DNA from: JAPLUA01 sp964625855
Lineage (GTDB): Bacteria > Verrucomicrobiota > Verrucomicrobiia > Limisphaerales > UBA8199
Direction: 5' to 3'
Length of the DNA stretch: 64,000 bases
NCBI GenBank assembly: GCA_964625855.1
Contig: CAZVFC010000024.1
Span: 62,001 to 126,000, forward strand
The translations under genes and the position numbers were made by a program. A model generated the notes under the pieces. The model saw nothing but the letters and a program-made list of their open reading frames with translations, searched no databases and was not told the origin of the DNA. Positions 26,711 through 34,650 of this stretch are shown in pieces (positions within the stretch are counted from its first letter, which is position 1; every line of letters begins with the position of its first letter).

Positions 26711-26833
26711 CTTCCTCCGTTCCTCCTCCGTCCTTCCTCCGTCCTTCCTCCGTCCTTCCTCCGTTGTTCCTTCGAGATGCAATCGGAGGAAGGACGGAGG
26801 AAGAACGGAGGAACTACGGAGTTACTATGGAGG
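26711..26833. repeat. 11-bp-period inverted repeat array (locus B)
   Basis: Six 11-bp units run from 26711 to 26776 (CTTCCTCCGTT, CCTCCTCCGTC, CTTCCTCCGTC twice, CTTCCTCCGTT, GTTCCTTCGAG). After a 10-bp centre (26777-26786) four units follow in inverted sense (AGGAAGGACGG, AGGAAGAACGG, AGGAACTACGG, AGTTACTATGG; 26787-26830). The arms can pair over about 40 bp. The outer right units drift in sequence while keeping the 11-bp spacing. Confidence 0.85.
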
Positions 26834-26904
26834 CGGCCTGGGGAGCACGCTACCAGGATGGTATCAAACCATAGGTCGGAATTCCATTTGCGCGGAGCCG
26901 GACT

Positions 26905-27133
26905 CCGCAACCGGCGCAAGCCCTCGACCAAGTTGGGGCTGGGTGTCTCCAGCTCCAGCACCTGCCCTCCCATGTACGCCTCGTAGCCCTTCGGTCTTCT
27001 CACACGCCTCGCTCGGCGTTTCCAGCCACCGCTTGCGGTCGCGGTCCTCGGCATAGACGTCCCGTCCTGTGTTGCCGCGTCGCATCACGGGTTAGGCGGC
27101 CCCGGCATACTCGATGCGTATCTTGCGTGCCAT
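26905..27133 (-). pseudogene. Decayed REP-associated (RAYT, IS200-like) transposase fragment
   Basis: From ATG 27133 the minus strand reads MARKIRIEYAGAA, then a TAA stop (27092-27094). The same frame then resumes with VMRRGNTGRDVYAEDRDRK and RWLETPSEACEKT. After a frameshift another frame gives GYEAYMGGQVLELETPSPNL and VEGL. The order matches the start of verrucomicrobial Y1-type transposases (GAAYHVMARGN, then D-R-x-x-F/W-L-E-x-L, then HAYVLMxNHxHLLxETP). The HxH active-site region has become GQVLELETP here, so it is inactive. The homology ends near 26905, about 70 bases before the locus B array. Confidence 0.75.
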
Positions 27134-27166
27134 TGGCGGTAGCCCTCGACCCAACCCAACCACCTG

Positions 27167-27490
27167 TCAACCCGGATTACTGTTTTCCCGGACTGACCCT
27201 CTCAGGGGGTCAGTGGGGCTGGTGAGCGTCGTGCGCTGATTCAGCTCTAGATGCAAGCCGTCCCAGCCGAGCCACGAGGCATTCACGCGAAAGGCCTTCT
27301 TTGGCTTGCGTGAAGCCGCGGCGGCCGGCGGAGGGTTGGTCTCCACGGTGATTCGGACCTCCCGCCTGAGCCGCTCCGGGCCGCCGCTAGAGGGCTCCGG
27401 GTGGCTACCGGCGGCAGGCCGCCAAATACTCGCTCCGAACAGCAGGGCCGACCAGAAGCGCCATGGCGCGAGTGGAGGCACGCCTTTCAT
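27167..27490 (-). CDS. Putative short exported protein, possibly a truncated gene
   Basis: This 107-residue ORF begins 9 bases after the stop of the outer-membrane protein gene, so it sits in frame for co-transcription. It opens with a basic then hydrophobic segment (WRFWSALLFGASIW). A regular segment (KKAFRVNASWLGWDGLHLEL) reads like one beta-strand pair of an envelope protein. It ends abruptly in low-complexity residues near an 8-bp hairpin (ACTGACCC 27192-27199, GGGTCAGT 27207-27214). It may be the stump of a longer gene cut by the mobile debris next door. Confidence 0.4.
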   Translation of the reverse strand: MKGVPPLAPWRFWSALLFGASIWRPAAGSHPEPSSGGPERLRREVRITVETNPPPAAAASRKPKKAFRVNASWLGWDGLHLELNQRTTLTSPTDPLRGSVRENSNPG

Positions 27491-27499
27491 TCCAGAATC

Positions 27500-28411
27500 T
27501 CACCTGGCGTGCCTGTAGGTCTTGAAGATGACGGTGATCTCCACGCCTATCAACCACTCCGGCGAGCCGTCGGGGCGCAGGGGCAGCCAGGCGCCTTCGA
27601 GCGAGAGGCTGACGGGCACCCTACCGAGCTTGAAGATCTTCCCGGCCTGAACGCCAACCGGAATCGTGGCTGCGCCACCGTTTTCCCAATCGAAACTCCA
27701 ATCAAAGTCGCTGTAACCGGCGAACCAGCCGTTGGGCAGGTTGTAGGTGAGGGTGGGGGTGAGGAGCAGGCTATTAACCGCGGGGCGGCTGGAGGAGCCG
27801 GCAAAGGAGATCGGGTTTTGCGCCACGACGCCGACGGTGAGGCTCCTGATGCCGGTGTAAATGACTGCGACGGCCGGGCCAGCCTGCCACTTGCCCTGAC
27901 CAAGCGCGGTCGAGGTCGCCGTCGGAAAAACTAGCGCCGGGCCGATGCCCCATTTGCCCCACGACTGCTTGAAGGTCGCCACGTCGAAGAGCGAGAAATC
28001 ACCCAGGCCGGTCTGGCCTGCGTGGTTTGGGGCGGCGCGAAGGCTAAGCGGGAATGCACCGCTGAACGCAGGCGGAGGACCAGCCTGGCTTTCTGCAGCC
28101 GGGATCGTAGGGAAGGGCAGGGTCATCTTCACCAGTTGCTCGAACGGCAGCAGCTTCGTGGGAAAGATGGGAAAGACTGGTTCGACTTGGAGCACGTTGG
28201 CGGGGCCGTCATAGGCAGGAAGGCGGGGAGCGAGCACGTCCCGAAGCTGGACGAGTGTGACCGGCGCGGTCGGGTCGTTGACCTGGTTGGCCAGCGCACG
28301 GGCGGCGACGGATCCGCCGCCCACCTGACCAGATGGCTGAGCCGGGAGATGGAGCAGGCTGGCGAGGAGCAGGGCTACTATGAGATGACGGATAAAGAAT
28401 GGCGAAATCAT
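27500..28411 (-). CDS. Outer-membrane channel-like protein (copy 2)
   Basis: A signal peptide (LIVALLLASLLHLPAQ) precedes a beta-barrel pattern with alternating hydrophobic and polar residues. The landmarks GLGDFSLF, WGIGPALVFPTATS, GQGKWQAGPAVAV and PTLTYNLPNGWF recur almost identically in the upstream gene, so the two are tandem paralogues. Proteins of this kind are often auto-annotated as neuromedin U or transporter. A beta-barrel in the outer membrane is the sensible reading, with unknown cargo. Its start overlaps the stop of the upstream copy by 4 bp (ATGA). Confidence 0.75.
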   Translation of the reverse strand: MISPFFIRHLIVALLLASLLHLPAQPSGQVGGGSVAARALANQVNDPTAPVTLVQLRDVLAPRLPAYDGPANVLQVEPVFPIFPTKLLPFEQLVKMTLPFPTIPAAESQAGPPPAFSGAFPLSLRAAPNHAGQTGLGDFSLFDVATFKQSWGKWGIGPALVFPTATSTALGQGKWQAGPAVAVIYTGIRSLTVGVVAQNPISFAGSSSRPAVNSLLLTPTLTYNLPNGWFAGYSDFDWSFDWENGGAATIPVGVQAGKIFKLGRVPVSLSLEGAWLPLRPDGSPEWLIGVEITVIFKTYRHAR

Positions 28412-29298
28412 TTCGGGAACAGGAACTGCACTTGGAAGCGGAGTTGCCAGCCCGGGCCATGGTCGGGCGTGACGGCGTTATAGAACGCCTGAAGCTGGAG
28501 GTTGAGCGGGAGTTTGCCGAAGCGTTGGATCTTGCCGATACCGCCGCCCACAGGCACGAGCCATCGGTCGCCGCTGTCCGCTTTCCAGTTGGCGGTCATG
28601 ATCGGGGCAGAGGCCAGATACCACCCGTGGGAGAGGTTGTAGTTGACAAAGGGCTGAACCAGGAAGGCGCTCACGGCCTGGTTGCCCCAACCGGCGAAGG
28701 ACCACTGCTGGTTGGCCAGCGCGCCGATCACCCACGGACCCTGCATGGTCAGCGCCACGGCCGCCGGGCCGGCGCTCCACTTGCCATTGCCCAGCATTGG
28801 GTCCGTCGCCGTCGGGAACGTGAAGGTAGGTCCCACGCCCCAGATGAACTTGCCGGACTTGGCGGGCGAAAGGAAGAAAGTGGGGTTGATGTCGCCCAGG
28901 CCGAACGCGCTCCGCACGCCGAAGGCGGGCGACGGCTGGTTGATGATCGGCATGATGGTGCGGGTAATCAGGTTCCATTCCTCGCTCAGGCTGATCGGGA
29001 TGACCGGCTGGATGTTGAGGTTGTACTGCACGGCGTTATCGGGCCCGACGCCGAAGTTAAAGTTGTTCTGGAAGGGGACGCTGATCAGTCTAGCGACGGG
29101 ATTTTGGGCGGCCTTCGCCAAGGCTTCCTGGCTTTCCTGGCCTTCCGCTGCGCCGCCGCCCCCGTCGTCGGGAGCGGCCAACAAGGTCAGCGGGCGGCAA
29201 TAGGTTGACTGCGCCCGCACAGGCAAAGCGGCAGTCAACACCACCCCCGCCAACGCGGCATACAGAGCTGGGCCGAGTATCATCGGCATAGGTTTCAT
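28408..29298 (-). CDS. Outer-membrane channel-like protein (copy 1)
   Basis: A signal peptide ends around PVRAQS. The mature protein shares landmarks with the downstream copy: GLGDINPTFFL, WGVGPTFTFPTATD, GNGKWSAGPAAVAL and PFVNYNLSHGWYL. A beta-barrel ending in an aromatic-rich strand (LRFQVQFLFPK) fits an outer-membrane location. GAGG lies 9 bases before the ATG. It is the first of a coupled pair and lies 143 bases after the SYLF-domain gene, so a promoter may fall in that gap. Confidence 0.78.
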   Translation of the reverse strand: MKPMPMILGPALYAALAGVVLTAALPVRAQSTYCRPLTLLAAPDDGGGGAAEGQESQEALAKAAQNPVARLISVPFQNNFNFGVGPDNAVQYNLNIQPVIPISLSEEWNLITRTIMPIINQPSPAFGVRSAFGLGDINPTFFLSPAKSGKFIWGVGPTFTFPTATDPMLGNGKWSAGPAAVALTMQGPWVIGALANQQWSFAGWGNQAVSAFLVQPFVNYNLSHGWYLASAPIMTANWKADSGDRWLVPVGGGIGKIQRFGKLPLNLQLQAFYNAVTPDHGPGWQLRFQVQFLFPK

Positions 29299-29441
29299 TG
29301 ATTTACCTCATGTGGTGGTTGTTGGCGTCTTGCTTATGGTGACAGATACCGCGTTGGTCCAATCCTAGCGTTGCACCCCGCGCTTTACCCGAGCGTGGCT
29401 CCGATACGGAAACGCATTCCCAAAAATCGTCGCGTGATTGC

Positions 29442-30143
29442 CTACTTGCCTCCCGCTGCTTCGTCGAGCTTCTTGGCGAAGTCGGCGGCTGTCTCCGAGG
29501 TCTTCACCTTCTTCTCGAACAGAATGTCCTTGATCGAGTAGAAGCGCCCGTAGTACTTCTCGTTCGCCTTGTCGTCGGCGGCCACTGACCCGCCCTTAAC
29601 GACCGCGCCGCCGTATAACCCTTTGGACTGCCCGAATACCAGCACCGGGCTCTCCTCCGTGAAACTCTTCCCCACCCCGCCACTGCTCGAACCTCCCGTA
29701 CCGCCCGCCCCGCCGCCAAAATTGACTTTGGGATTGATGAGTTGGTCCCGTGCGGCCTCGTTCATCAGCAGGATCACGCAAAACGTGGTCTTGCCGCCGA
29801 CTTGGGCCCCAAAGCTGGCTTGATGGCTGCTCATGAACGAAAACGGGCTCCATTCGCCCTTGTTCTTGACCATCGCCACCCCGGATCCCTTTGAGTAACC
29901 GAAGATAAAACCGCCCTTGGTGCGGTCCATCACGATCACACCCGTTGCTTTCTTCAGTTTGTCGGTTGGAATGCGCGCCTCGCTGTCGGCCTGCAGCGCG
30001 TCAAACTCTGCCATCAGTTTGTGCACCCGATTGTCTAGCTCACTCTTGCTTTGGGCGAACGCGGGGCGCGCCAGCCCCAGCACCAGCAGGGTGGGGACCA
30101 GCGTCAGCGCCAATACTGCCATCGTCCTACATTTTGTTCTCAT
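29442..30143 (-). CDS. SYLF-domain (Ysc84-like) lipid-binding protein
   Basis: After a signal peptide ending PAFAQS, the 233-residue protein has the SYLF layout: helices with IPTDKLKKATGVIVMDRTKG, GFIFGYSKGSGVAM, and the C-terminal VLVFGQSKGLYGGAVVKGGS followed by YYGRFYSIKDILF. SYLF proteins bind membrane lipids; bacterial members are periplasmic and of unclear role. ATG 30143 has an excellent AGGAAAGG Shine-Dalgarno 5-12 bases upstream, so the longer upstream reading was dropped. A glycine/serine loop (GGGAGGTGGSSSGG) is inserted in the middle. Confidence 0.88.
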   Translation of the reverse strand: MRTKCRTMAVLALTLVPTLLVLGLARPAFAQSKSELDNRVHKLMAEFDALQADSEARIPTDKLKKATGVIVMDRTKGGFIFGYSKGSGVAMVKNKGEWSPFSFMSSHQASFGAQVGGKTTFCVILLMNEAARDQLINPKVNFGGGAGGTGGSSSGGVGKSFTEESPVLVFGQSKGLYGGAVVKGGSVAADDKANEKYYGRFYSIKDILFEKKVKTSETAADFAKKLDEAAGGK

Positions 30144-30296
30144 CGTTGCCTTTCCTTTCTGTTTTGTTGTTCTTGTTTGACCGTGTCTTATGGTAAAGGT
30201 CGAATGCCGCCGCAAGCACAGCGAGCGTTGTGATTGGCCGGTGTCAAGCCGTGCGGTGTCGATTTGGAGCTATGACTGGAATCGGCTGTTCAGGAT

Positions 30297-31277
30297 TCAA
30301 AACTTGAATCGCACATCCACTCCGGCCGACCAGCCACCGAAGTTGTCGCTCCAGAAATAGGACGTCCCCAGGCCAAGCCAGCGCAATGCCCAGATACGAC
30401 CCAGGAAATCCAGCACCAGCCGCCCATTCACGGTATAGATGTGATCGGCATTGAGCCCGTTGGCGGCGCCGCCGAAGACCTCCGTGCGGGAGAAGAAGCC
30501 TCCGGTGTGAAGCTCCCGCCCAAAGACCTTCCAGCCCAAGGGGACGTCGGCGTCGAGTTTGTTTTCCCACGTACCGGAATCGCCATCCACACTGATGCTC
30601 GGGGAGGAGCCGCTGAAGTTCTCGGTGTGAAAGTACGTATAGCGGGAGCTGAATTCAAACCGGGTGCGCCCCCATAGCCACTCATACCGTCCGTCCACCC
30701 CGGGAGCAACCGACCAGGTGTCCAGGTCCCAGTCCACAAAAGTGCCGCTGGCGAGCTCGTGGACGGTTTCGCCGATGGCGTTCTTGGGGATGAACTCGTT
30801 TTCGACGTGGCCGTAGATGCCACTCACGGTACCCGCCAGGCTGAGATGTTCAGTGAAGTAGAACCGTGCGCCACCGCCGAGTTGGACCGCCAGCGTGTCA
30901 TACTTCATTTGGTTCCCCTGCAAATAGCCCTGCTGGAAGGTGTTGACTGCCGAAAGGCTGCCGAAGTTGCCAAGCAGAACGGGCGCCCAACCCATTTCAC
31001 CCGAGCCGACGGGCCGAAGGGAAGCGATATCTCCGCCGCCGCCGATCTTGGCCACCGAGACGTCTGCCAAGGTTCCGCCCCGGAACGTATAGAGGCCGCC
31101 CGCCGCTCCGTAGTCCCCGCCCAGAATGGTCACGGCCTCGATGCGGGCCCCGATGGTGTGATTGAACTGGTCCACGGCAGCAGAGGGCAGGGTTTGGGCC
31201 CCAGCCTGGACGACAGTCAGAACGAGCACGGCCAGGCCCAGCGGCCGGGCGGATGCAAAGGGGTCGACCGGTTTCAT
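30297..31277 (-). CDS. Outer-membrane beta-barrel (solitary autotransporter-barrel-like)
   Basis: A signal peptide (about 1-28) is followed by a beta-barrel pattern. NHTIGARIEAVTILGGDYGA near the start, ARFYFTEHLSLAGTVSGIYG in the middle and the aromatic C-terminus ending in DVRFKF fit an outer-membrane protein. It resembles the solitary outer-membrane autotransporter-like beta-barrel family, which lacks a passenger domain. It starts 19 bases after the HAD gene's stop, in the same minus-strand cluster. Confidence 0.72.
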   Translation of the reverse strand: MKPVDPFASARPLGLAVLVLTVVQAGAQTLPSAAVDQFNHTIGARIEAVTILGGDYGAAGGLYTFRGGTLADVSVAKIGGGGDIASLRPVGSGEMGWAPVLLGNFGSLSAVNTFQQGYLQGNQMKYDTLAVQLGGGARFYFTEHLSLAGTVSGIYGHVENEFIPKNAIGETVHELASGTFVDWDLDTWSVAPGVDGRYEWLWGRTRFEFSSRYTYFHTENFSGSSPSISVDGDSGTWENKLDADVPLGWKVFGRELHTGGFFSRTEVFGGAANGLNADHIYTVNGRLVLDFLGRIWALRWLGLGTSYFWSDNFGGWSAGVDVRFKF

Positions 31278-31296
31278 TGTGTGACAGGTTGGTGCT

Positions 31297-32289
31297 TCAT
31301 CTCGCTGCTGGGAATATGCTCTTCCAATCCTCCTTCATGCTGATGACTGTCCAGCCCCTCTTGTTGGCTTCAGCCATCAAGGAGCCGCTGAACGTGCCGA
31401 TGGGCGATTTCGCGCCATATTTGAGTTCGCGCACCGCGTCGTCGTGATGCACGAGCATCATCAGCCGAGCACCGCCACCAGCTTGCGTCCACTCCAGCAT
31501 CTGCCGGTCGCCGTCCGAGTTGCCGAAGGCTGCGATGGGACGGTGGCCGATGTGCGAGTTGATGCCGACGGGCTTGCCGTCCTTGTCATCAATGAAATGG
31601 ATCTCCGGCAGCCGGACGAGGGCCGGCTTGCCGTCGCGCATCTCGTACTTGGTTTTGATACTGCTGCCCACAACCTGTTCGGGCGGGATACCATACACCT
31701 TCTCCGTCCAGGGCCGCATGAACTCGACGCCGCCACCGGAGACGATGAAGGTCTTGAAGCCGTTGGCGCGCAGATAGGCGAGCAGCTCGAGCATGGGCTG
31801 ATAGACGCACTCGGTGAAGGGCCGCTTGAAGTGCGGATGCCGGGCGGTGGCGATCCATTCTTTGACGATCTGCTCGAATTCGGCGGTCGTCATGCCGGCG
31901 TGGGTGGCCATGACGATCTCGACAATGGCATGCTCGCCGCCCGCCAGGGCGGCTTTAAGATCGCCCTTGAGCAGCGAGGCAAACGGTTCCTTGTCCTTCC
32001 ATTCTGGATGCTTAGGCGCCAACGCCTTCACCCGGTCTAGCGCGAAGAACAACTGGGAGTACATCGGTTGCTCGGCCCAGAGCGTGCCATCGTTGTCGAA
32101 GGTGGCGATCCGCTCCGGTACCGGCACAAAGTCTGGCGAGCCGGGTTTAGCCACTTTCTCGACGAAGGCGATGATAGCCTTCTTCGGCGCGGCATCGTTC
32201 CAAGAGGGCAGCGGGTCGGCGCCGTGGACATGGACCCCAACGGTGAGCACGACGGCAGCCAGCGCCGTAATAATGATCTCGGTCTTCAT
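31297..32289 (-). CDS. Exported HAD-superfamily phosphatase
   Basis: After a signal peptide (LAAVVLTVGVHVHGA) come all HAD motifs: ATFDNDGTLW (nucleophile Asp and general acid), FIVSGGG for motif II, a conserved Lys region (SIKTKYEM), and AFGNSDGDRQM for motif IV. ATG 32289 was chosen because it gives a clean leader; length 330. A periplasmic phosphatase is expected. The N-terminal mature part (LPSWNDAAPKKAIIAFVEKV) is echoed in the fragment at 33125-33343, showing that a second copy once existed. Confidence 0.88.
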   Translation of the reverse strand: MKTEIIITALAAVVLTVGVHVHGADPLPSWNDAAPKKAIIAFVEKVAKPGSPDFVPVPERIATFDNDGTLWAEQPMYSQLFFALDRVKALAPKHPEWKDKEPFASLLKGDLKAALAGGEHAIVEIVMATHAGMTTAEFEQIVKEWIATARHPHFKRPFTECVYQPMLELLAYLRANGFKTFIVSGGGVEFMRPWTEKVYGIPPEQVVGSSIKTKYEMRDGKPALVRLPEIHFIDDKDGKPVGINSHIGHRPIAAFGNSDGDRQMLEWTQAGGGARLMMLVHHDDAVRELKYGAKSPIGTFSGSLMAEANKRGWTVISMKEDWKSIFPAAR

Positions 32290-32352
32290 GATGGATATGG
32301 TTGATTGGTTATAGCCTGGCAATGTGTCGAAATCAGGCTGCGGTCTTAATGT

Positions 32353-33132
32353 TCATGGTTTCGGCTGGATTGAGCCTTGAAGGTCAATGAGGGGTTGTTG
32401 ACTGATGCCGATGAGCCCCTGGCGGGTGTGCGTGAGATCAAAAATTAGCGTGATGACGATAGTGATCAGTATTGGGAGAAACAGAGTGGTGAACAGAGAG
32501 CGCGCTCCATGTGCCCCCGAACCGTAGCCGGTCGTGAAGCATCCGAACCCGGCAACGATTATCAAGAGCACCCAGACACCCGTGGGAATCCGGTTCCGCG
32601 CCGCCGCGATGCGCTCGGCGTCCGTATCAATCACCTCGTTGAGCGCGGTGATGAAGGTGGCCACGACCGGCGTCGGCGTGGCGGCGGCGGCCTCGGCGTG
32701 TTGCCATAGTTCCTTCTGAAGTTCCGCGCTGCGGCGCAGCCCCTCGGCTAATTGGCCGGGATCGCGGCTCACCGCTTCATATTTCAGCCGCACGTCCACA
32801 TACCGTCGCAACAGTACCTTCACCGGCGCACTCTGCGCCTCGGGCAGCAATCCGGCACGCAGCCACGTGGTCCCGATCGCATTGGCCTCCTTGAGAACCA
32901 GGTTGCGCCGGGTATCGTAACGGTTCACCGCCATCGAAAAGGTGAATCCGAGCAACAGGGCCAGCAGCCCGAGCACCGCTGCTTGCACGCCGCCGATCTG
33001 ACTGCGCAGCGCATGGTCCGTTGCCTGGTTCAATCTCAGTCCGGCGCGATAGCCGGCCTCAGCCAGACCGAGCAGCAGGACGGCGCAAACCAGCAGGAGC
33101 AGCCATTGATCGTTGAGAACGGAGTCAATCAT
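32353..33132 (-). CDS. DUF4239 (bestrophin-like) membrane protein
   Basis: The 259-residue protein has about four membrane helices: one near the start (WLLLLVCAVLLLGLAEAG), one after QIGGVQAAVLGLLALLLGFT, and two near the C-terminus. Between them is a long cytoplasmic helical region with RYDTRRNLVLKEANAIGTTW. This order matches the DUF4239 family, distantly related to bestrophin channels. ATG 33132 overlaps the end of the HAD fragment by 8 bp. The two conserved domain halves look intact. Confidence 0.8.
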   Translation of the reverse strand: MIDSVLNDQWLLLLVCAVLLLGLAEAGYRAGLRLNQATDHALRSQIGGVQAAVLGLLALLLGFTFSMAVNRYDTRRNLVLKEANAIGTTWLRAGLLPEAQSAPVKVLLRRYVDVRLKYEAVSRDPGQLAEGLRRSAELQKELWQHAEAAAATPTPVVATFITALNEVIDTDAERIAAARNRIPTGVWVLLIIVAGFGCFTTGYGSGAHGARSLFTTLFLPILITIVITLIFDLTHTRQGLIGISQQPLIDLQGSIQPKP

Positions 33133-33343
33133 ACGTGACAAGATATTCAATCTGCCGCACCGACGCGGGGACGAAGTGAGACGGATCTCGCTTTGTCGCG
33201 CTCTCGACAAAGTCAACAATTGCCTTCCTCGTCGTCATTTCGTCGCATGACGGCATAGGGTTCTGGCCGTGCGCGAACGCTGCGGCGGCCACCGGGTCCA
33301 CCGCTGTGATTCCGATGCTGCTGCTCTGATCGTTCGGTTTCAT
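33125..33343 (-). pseudogene. N-terminal remnant of a second HAD phosphatase gene
   Basis: Residues 30-65 of this 72-residue ORF (MPSCDEMTTRKAIVDFVESA, then TKRDPSHFVPASVRQIEYL) align with the start of the mature HAD phosphatase encoded at 32289 (LPSWNDAAPKKAIIAFVEKV, then AKPGSPDFVPVPERIATF). The ORF stops exactly where the catalytic DNDGT motif should begin. The rest is missing and the DUF4239 gene starts there, with 8 bp overlap. It may still be translated as a short leader peptide. Confidence 0.7.
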
Positions 33344-33381
33344 TGGCTAGACATATCAAGGATTGAGCAGAATCAACACCT

Positions 33382-34476
33382 TTACTGTGCGGGAATAGTA
33401 ATCAGAGGCGGGTTCTCCTTGCCGCCGGTGTCGCCCAACGTGAAGAGCAGCATCATGAAGGCGAAGGTACGCTTGGATTTGAGATCACTGTCTTCGATCC
33501 AAAACCAATGGTCGCGGTATTGGACCGCCACATAAGGCGCGGCCGGCTTGCCTTTCGAGCTGAGGATGCGGACGAAACTCACCGCTGGGGGGCCTTCCTT
33601 GTTTGCCTCCTTGATCCCCGGGGAGGCGAGACCCCTGGCGACGTGTTCCGCCGGAACCTCCACCTGAGCCGCCAGGAGCGTCATGATGTGCAGCAGCGAG
33701 CGGGTTTGCATCGCCAGCTCGCGGTCGTTGGCGGGGACGGCTCCGAAGAGCAGCTTGAATTCAGTGGCGTCGGCGGCCAGCCCGAGCAACTCGCGCAGCT
33801 CACGGCTGTCGGCCAGCGCCGATTCGGAGATGTCCTTGGCGTAAAAGGTCACGAGCGTGCTCTGGCGTTTCTGGGAGTCCTGCTCGATGCGCATGCCCAC
33901 GGCGTCGGCCTCCTGCAGCTTGCGCAGCAGCTCCAGCGCCCGCAGGAAGCGCGGATCCGCTTTGGTGAGGCCGGCAATGCCCGCCTCCTGGTTCCTGAGG
34001 CGGTTCAGGCGCTTAGTGGTGAGGAAGAGAATGGCGTCCGCCGGCCAGCCAGATTCAATGGTGAAGAACACGGACTCCGGCGTGAGCGGCGTCATGAGGG
34101 CCTTCACGAATTTGTCTCCCGTCAGAGGCGTGTAGGTGACGGTCGGGCGATCGGTGTATTTGGCCGCGCCTCCCAGGTTCAGACTGTTGCCCTGGACGGC
34201 ACCCGCCGAGGAAATCTGCCCGCCCAAAGCGGCGGAAGTCTCCAGTGAGTAGCCGGCCACGATCTGGCCCACATCAACAAAGATCGGCGGATCGCAGTAC
34301 CGCAGCTTGACGATGTTGAGCAGGGCCTGGCGCTTCCACGATTCGGAGATCGAACCGCTGTAATCGTAGCGGTCGCGGGGAATAGTCTTCGGACCTACGG
34401 CGCGGCAGCCCGTTCCGGCGGGTAAGACAAGCGCGAGGCACACGGCAGACAGCGAATGGCGAAACGACAGATTCAT
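33382..34476 (-). CDS. Putative lipoprotein of the envelope cluster
   Basis: A lipoprotein signal (VCLALVLPAGTGC) puts the acylated Cys near residue 24. The mature protein of about 340 residues contains SESWKRQALLNIVKLRYCDP, a distinctive segment I associate with uncharacterised lipoproteins, and a repeat-poor helical/beta mix. The last part (VAVQYRDHWFWIEDSDLKSKR, about 320-340) is well structured. No enzymatic motif was seen. It starts 174 bases after the Bat operon's last gene, and leads the envelope cluster on the minus strand. Confidence 0.65.
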   Translation of the reverse strand: MNLSFRHSLSAVCLALVLPAGTGCRAVGPKTIPRDRYDYSGSISESWKRQALLNIVKLRYCDPPIFVDVGQIVAGYSLETSAALGGQISSAGAVQGNSLNLGGAAKYTDRPTVTYTPLTGDKFVKALMTPLTPESVFFTIESGWPADAILFLTTKRLNRLRNQEAGIAGLTKADPRFLRALELLRKLQEADAVGMRIEQDSQKRQSTLVTFYAKDISESALADSRELRELLGLAADATEFKLLFGAVPANDRELAMQTRSLLHIMTLLAAQVEVPAEHVARGLASPGIKEANKEGPPAVSFVRILSSKGKPAAPYVAVQYRDHWFWIEDSDLKSKRTFAFMMLLFTLGDTGGKENPPLITIPAQ

Positions 34477-34650
34477 ATCCTCCCCATTACCTTTCGCGAC
34501 CGGGAGAATGCGTTCGATTTAGGGGTATTGCGTCGTGGCAAACTCGCGGTTGTCCCATAACGCGTGGGCCTCGGTAGCACGTGTATGTGTCTCTGAGAGT
34601 TGCCGTGCCTACAACCGATGAAGCAATGAACTCTCGGACGCGTGTTCGTT

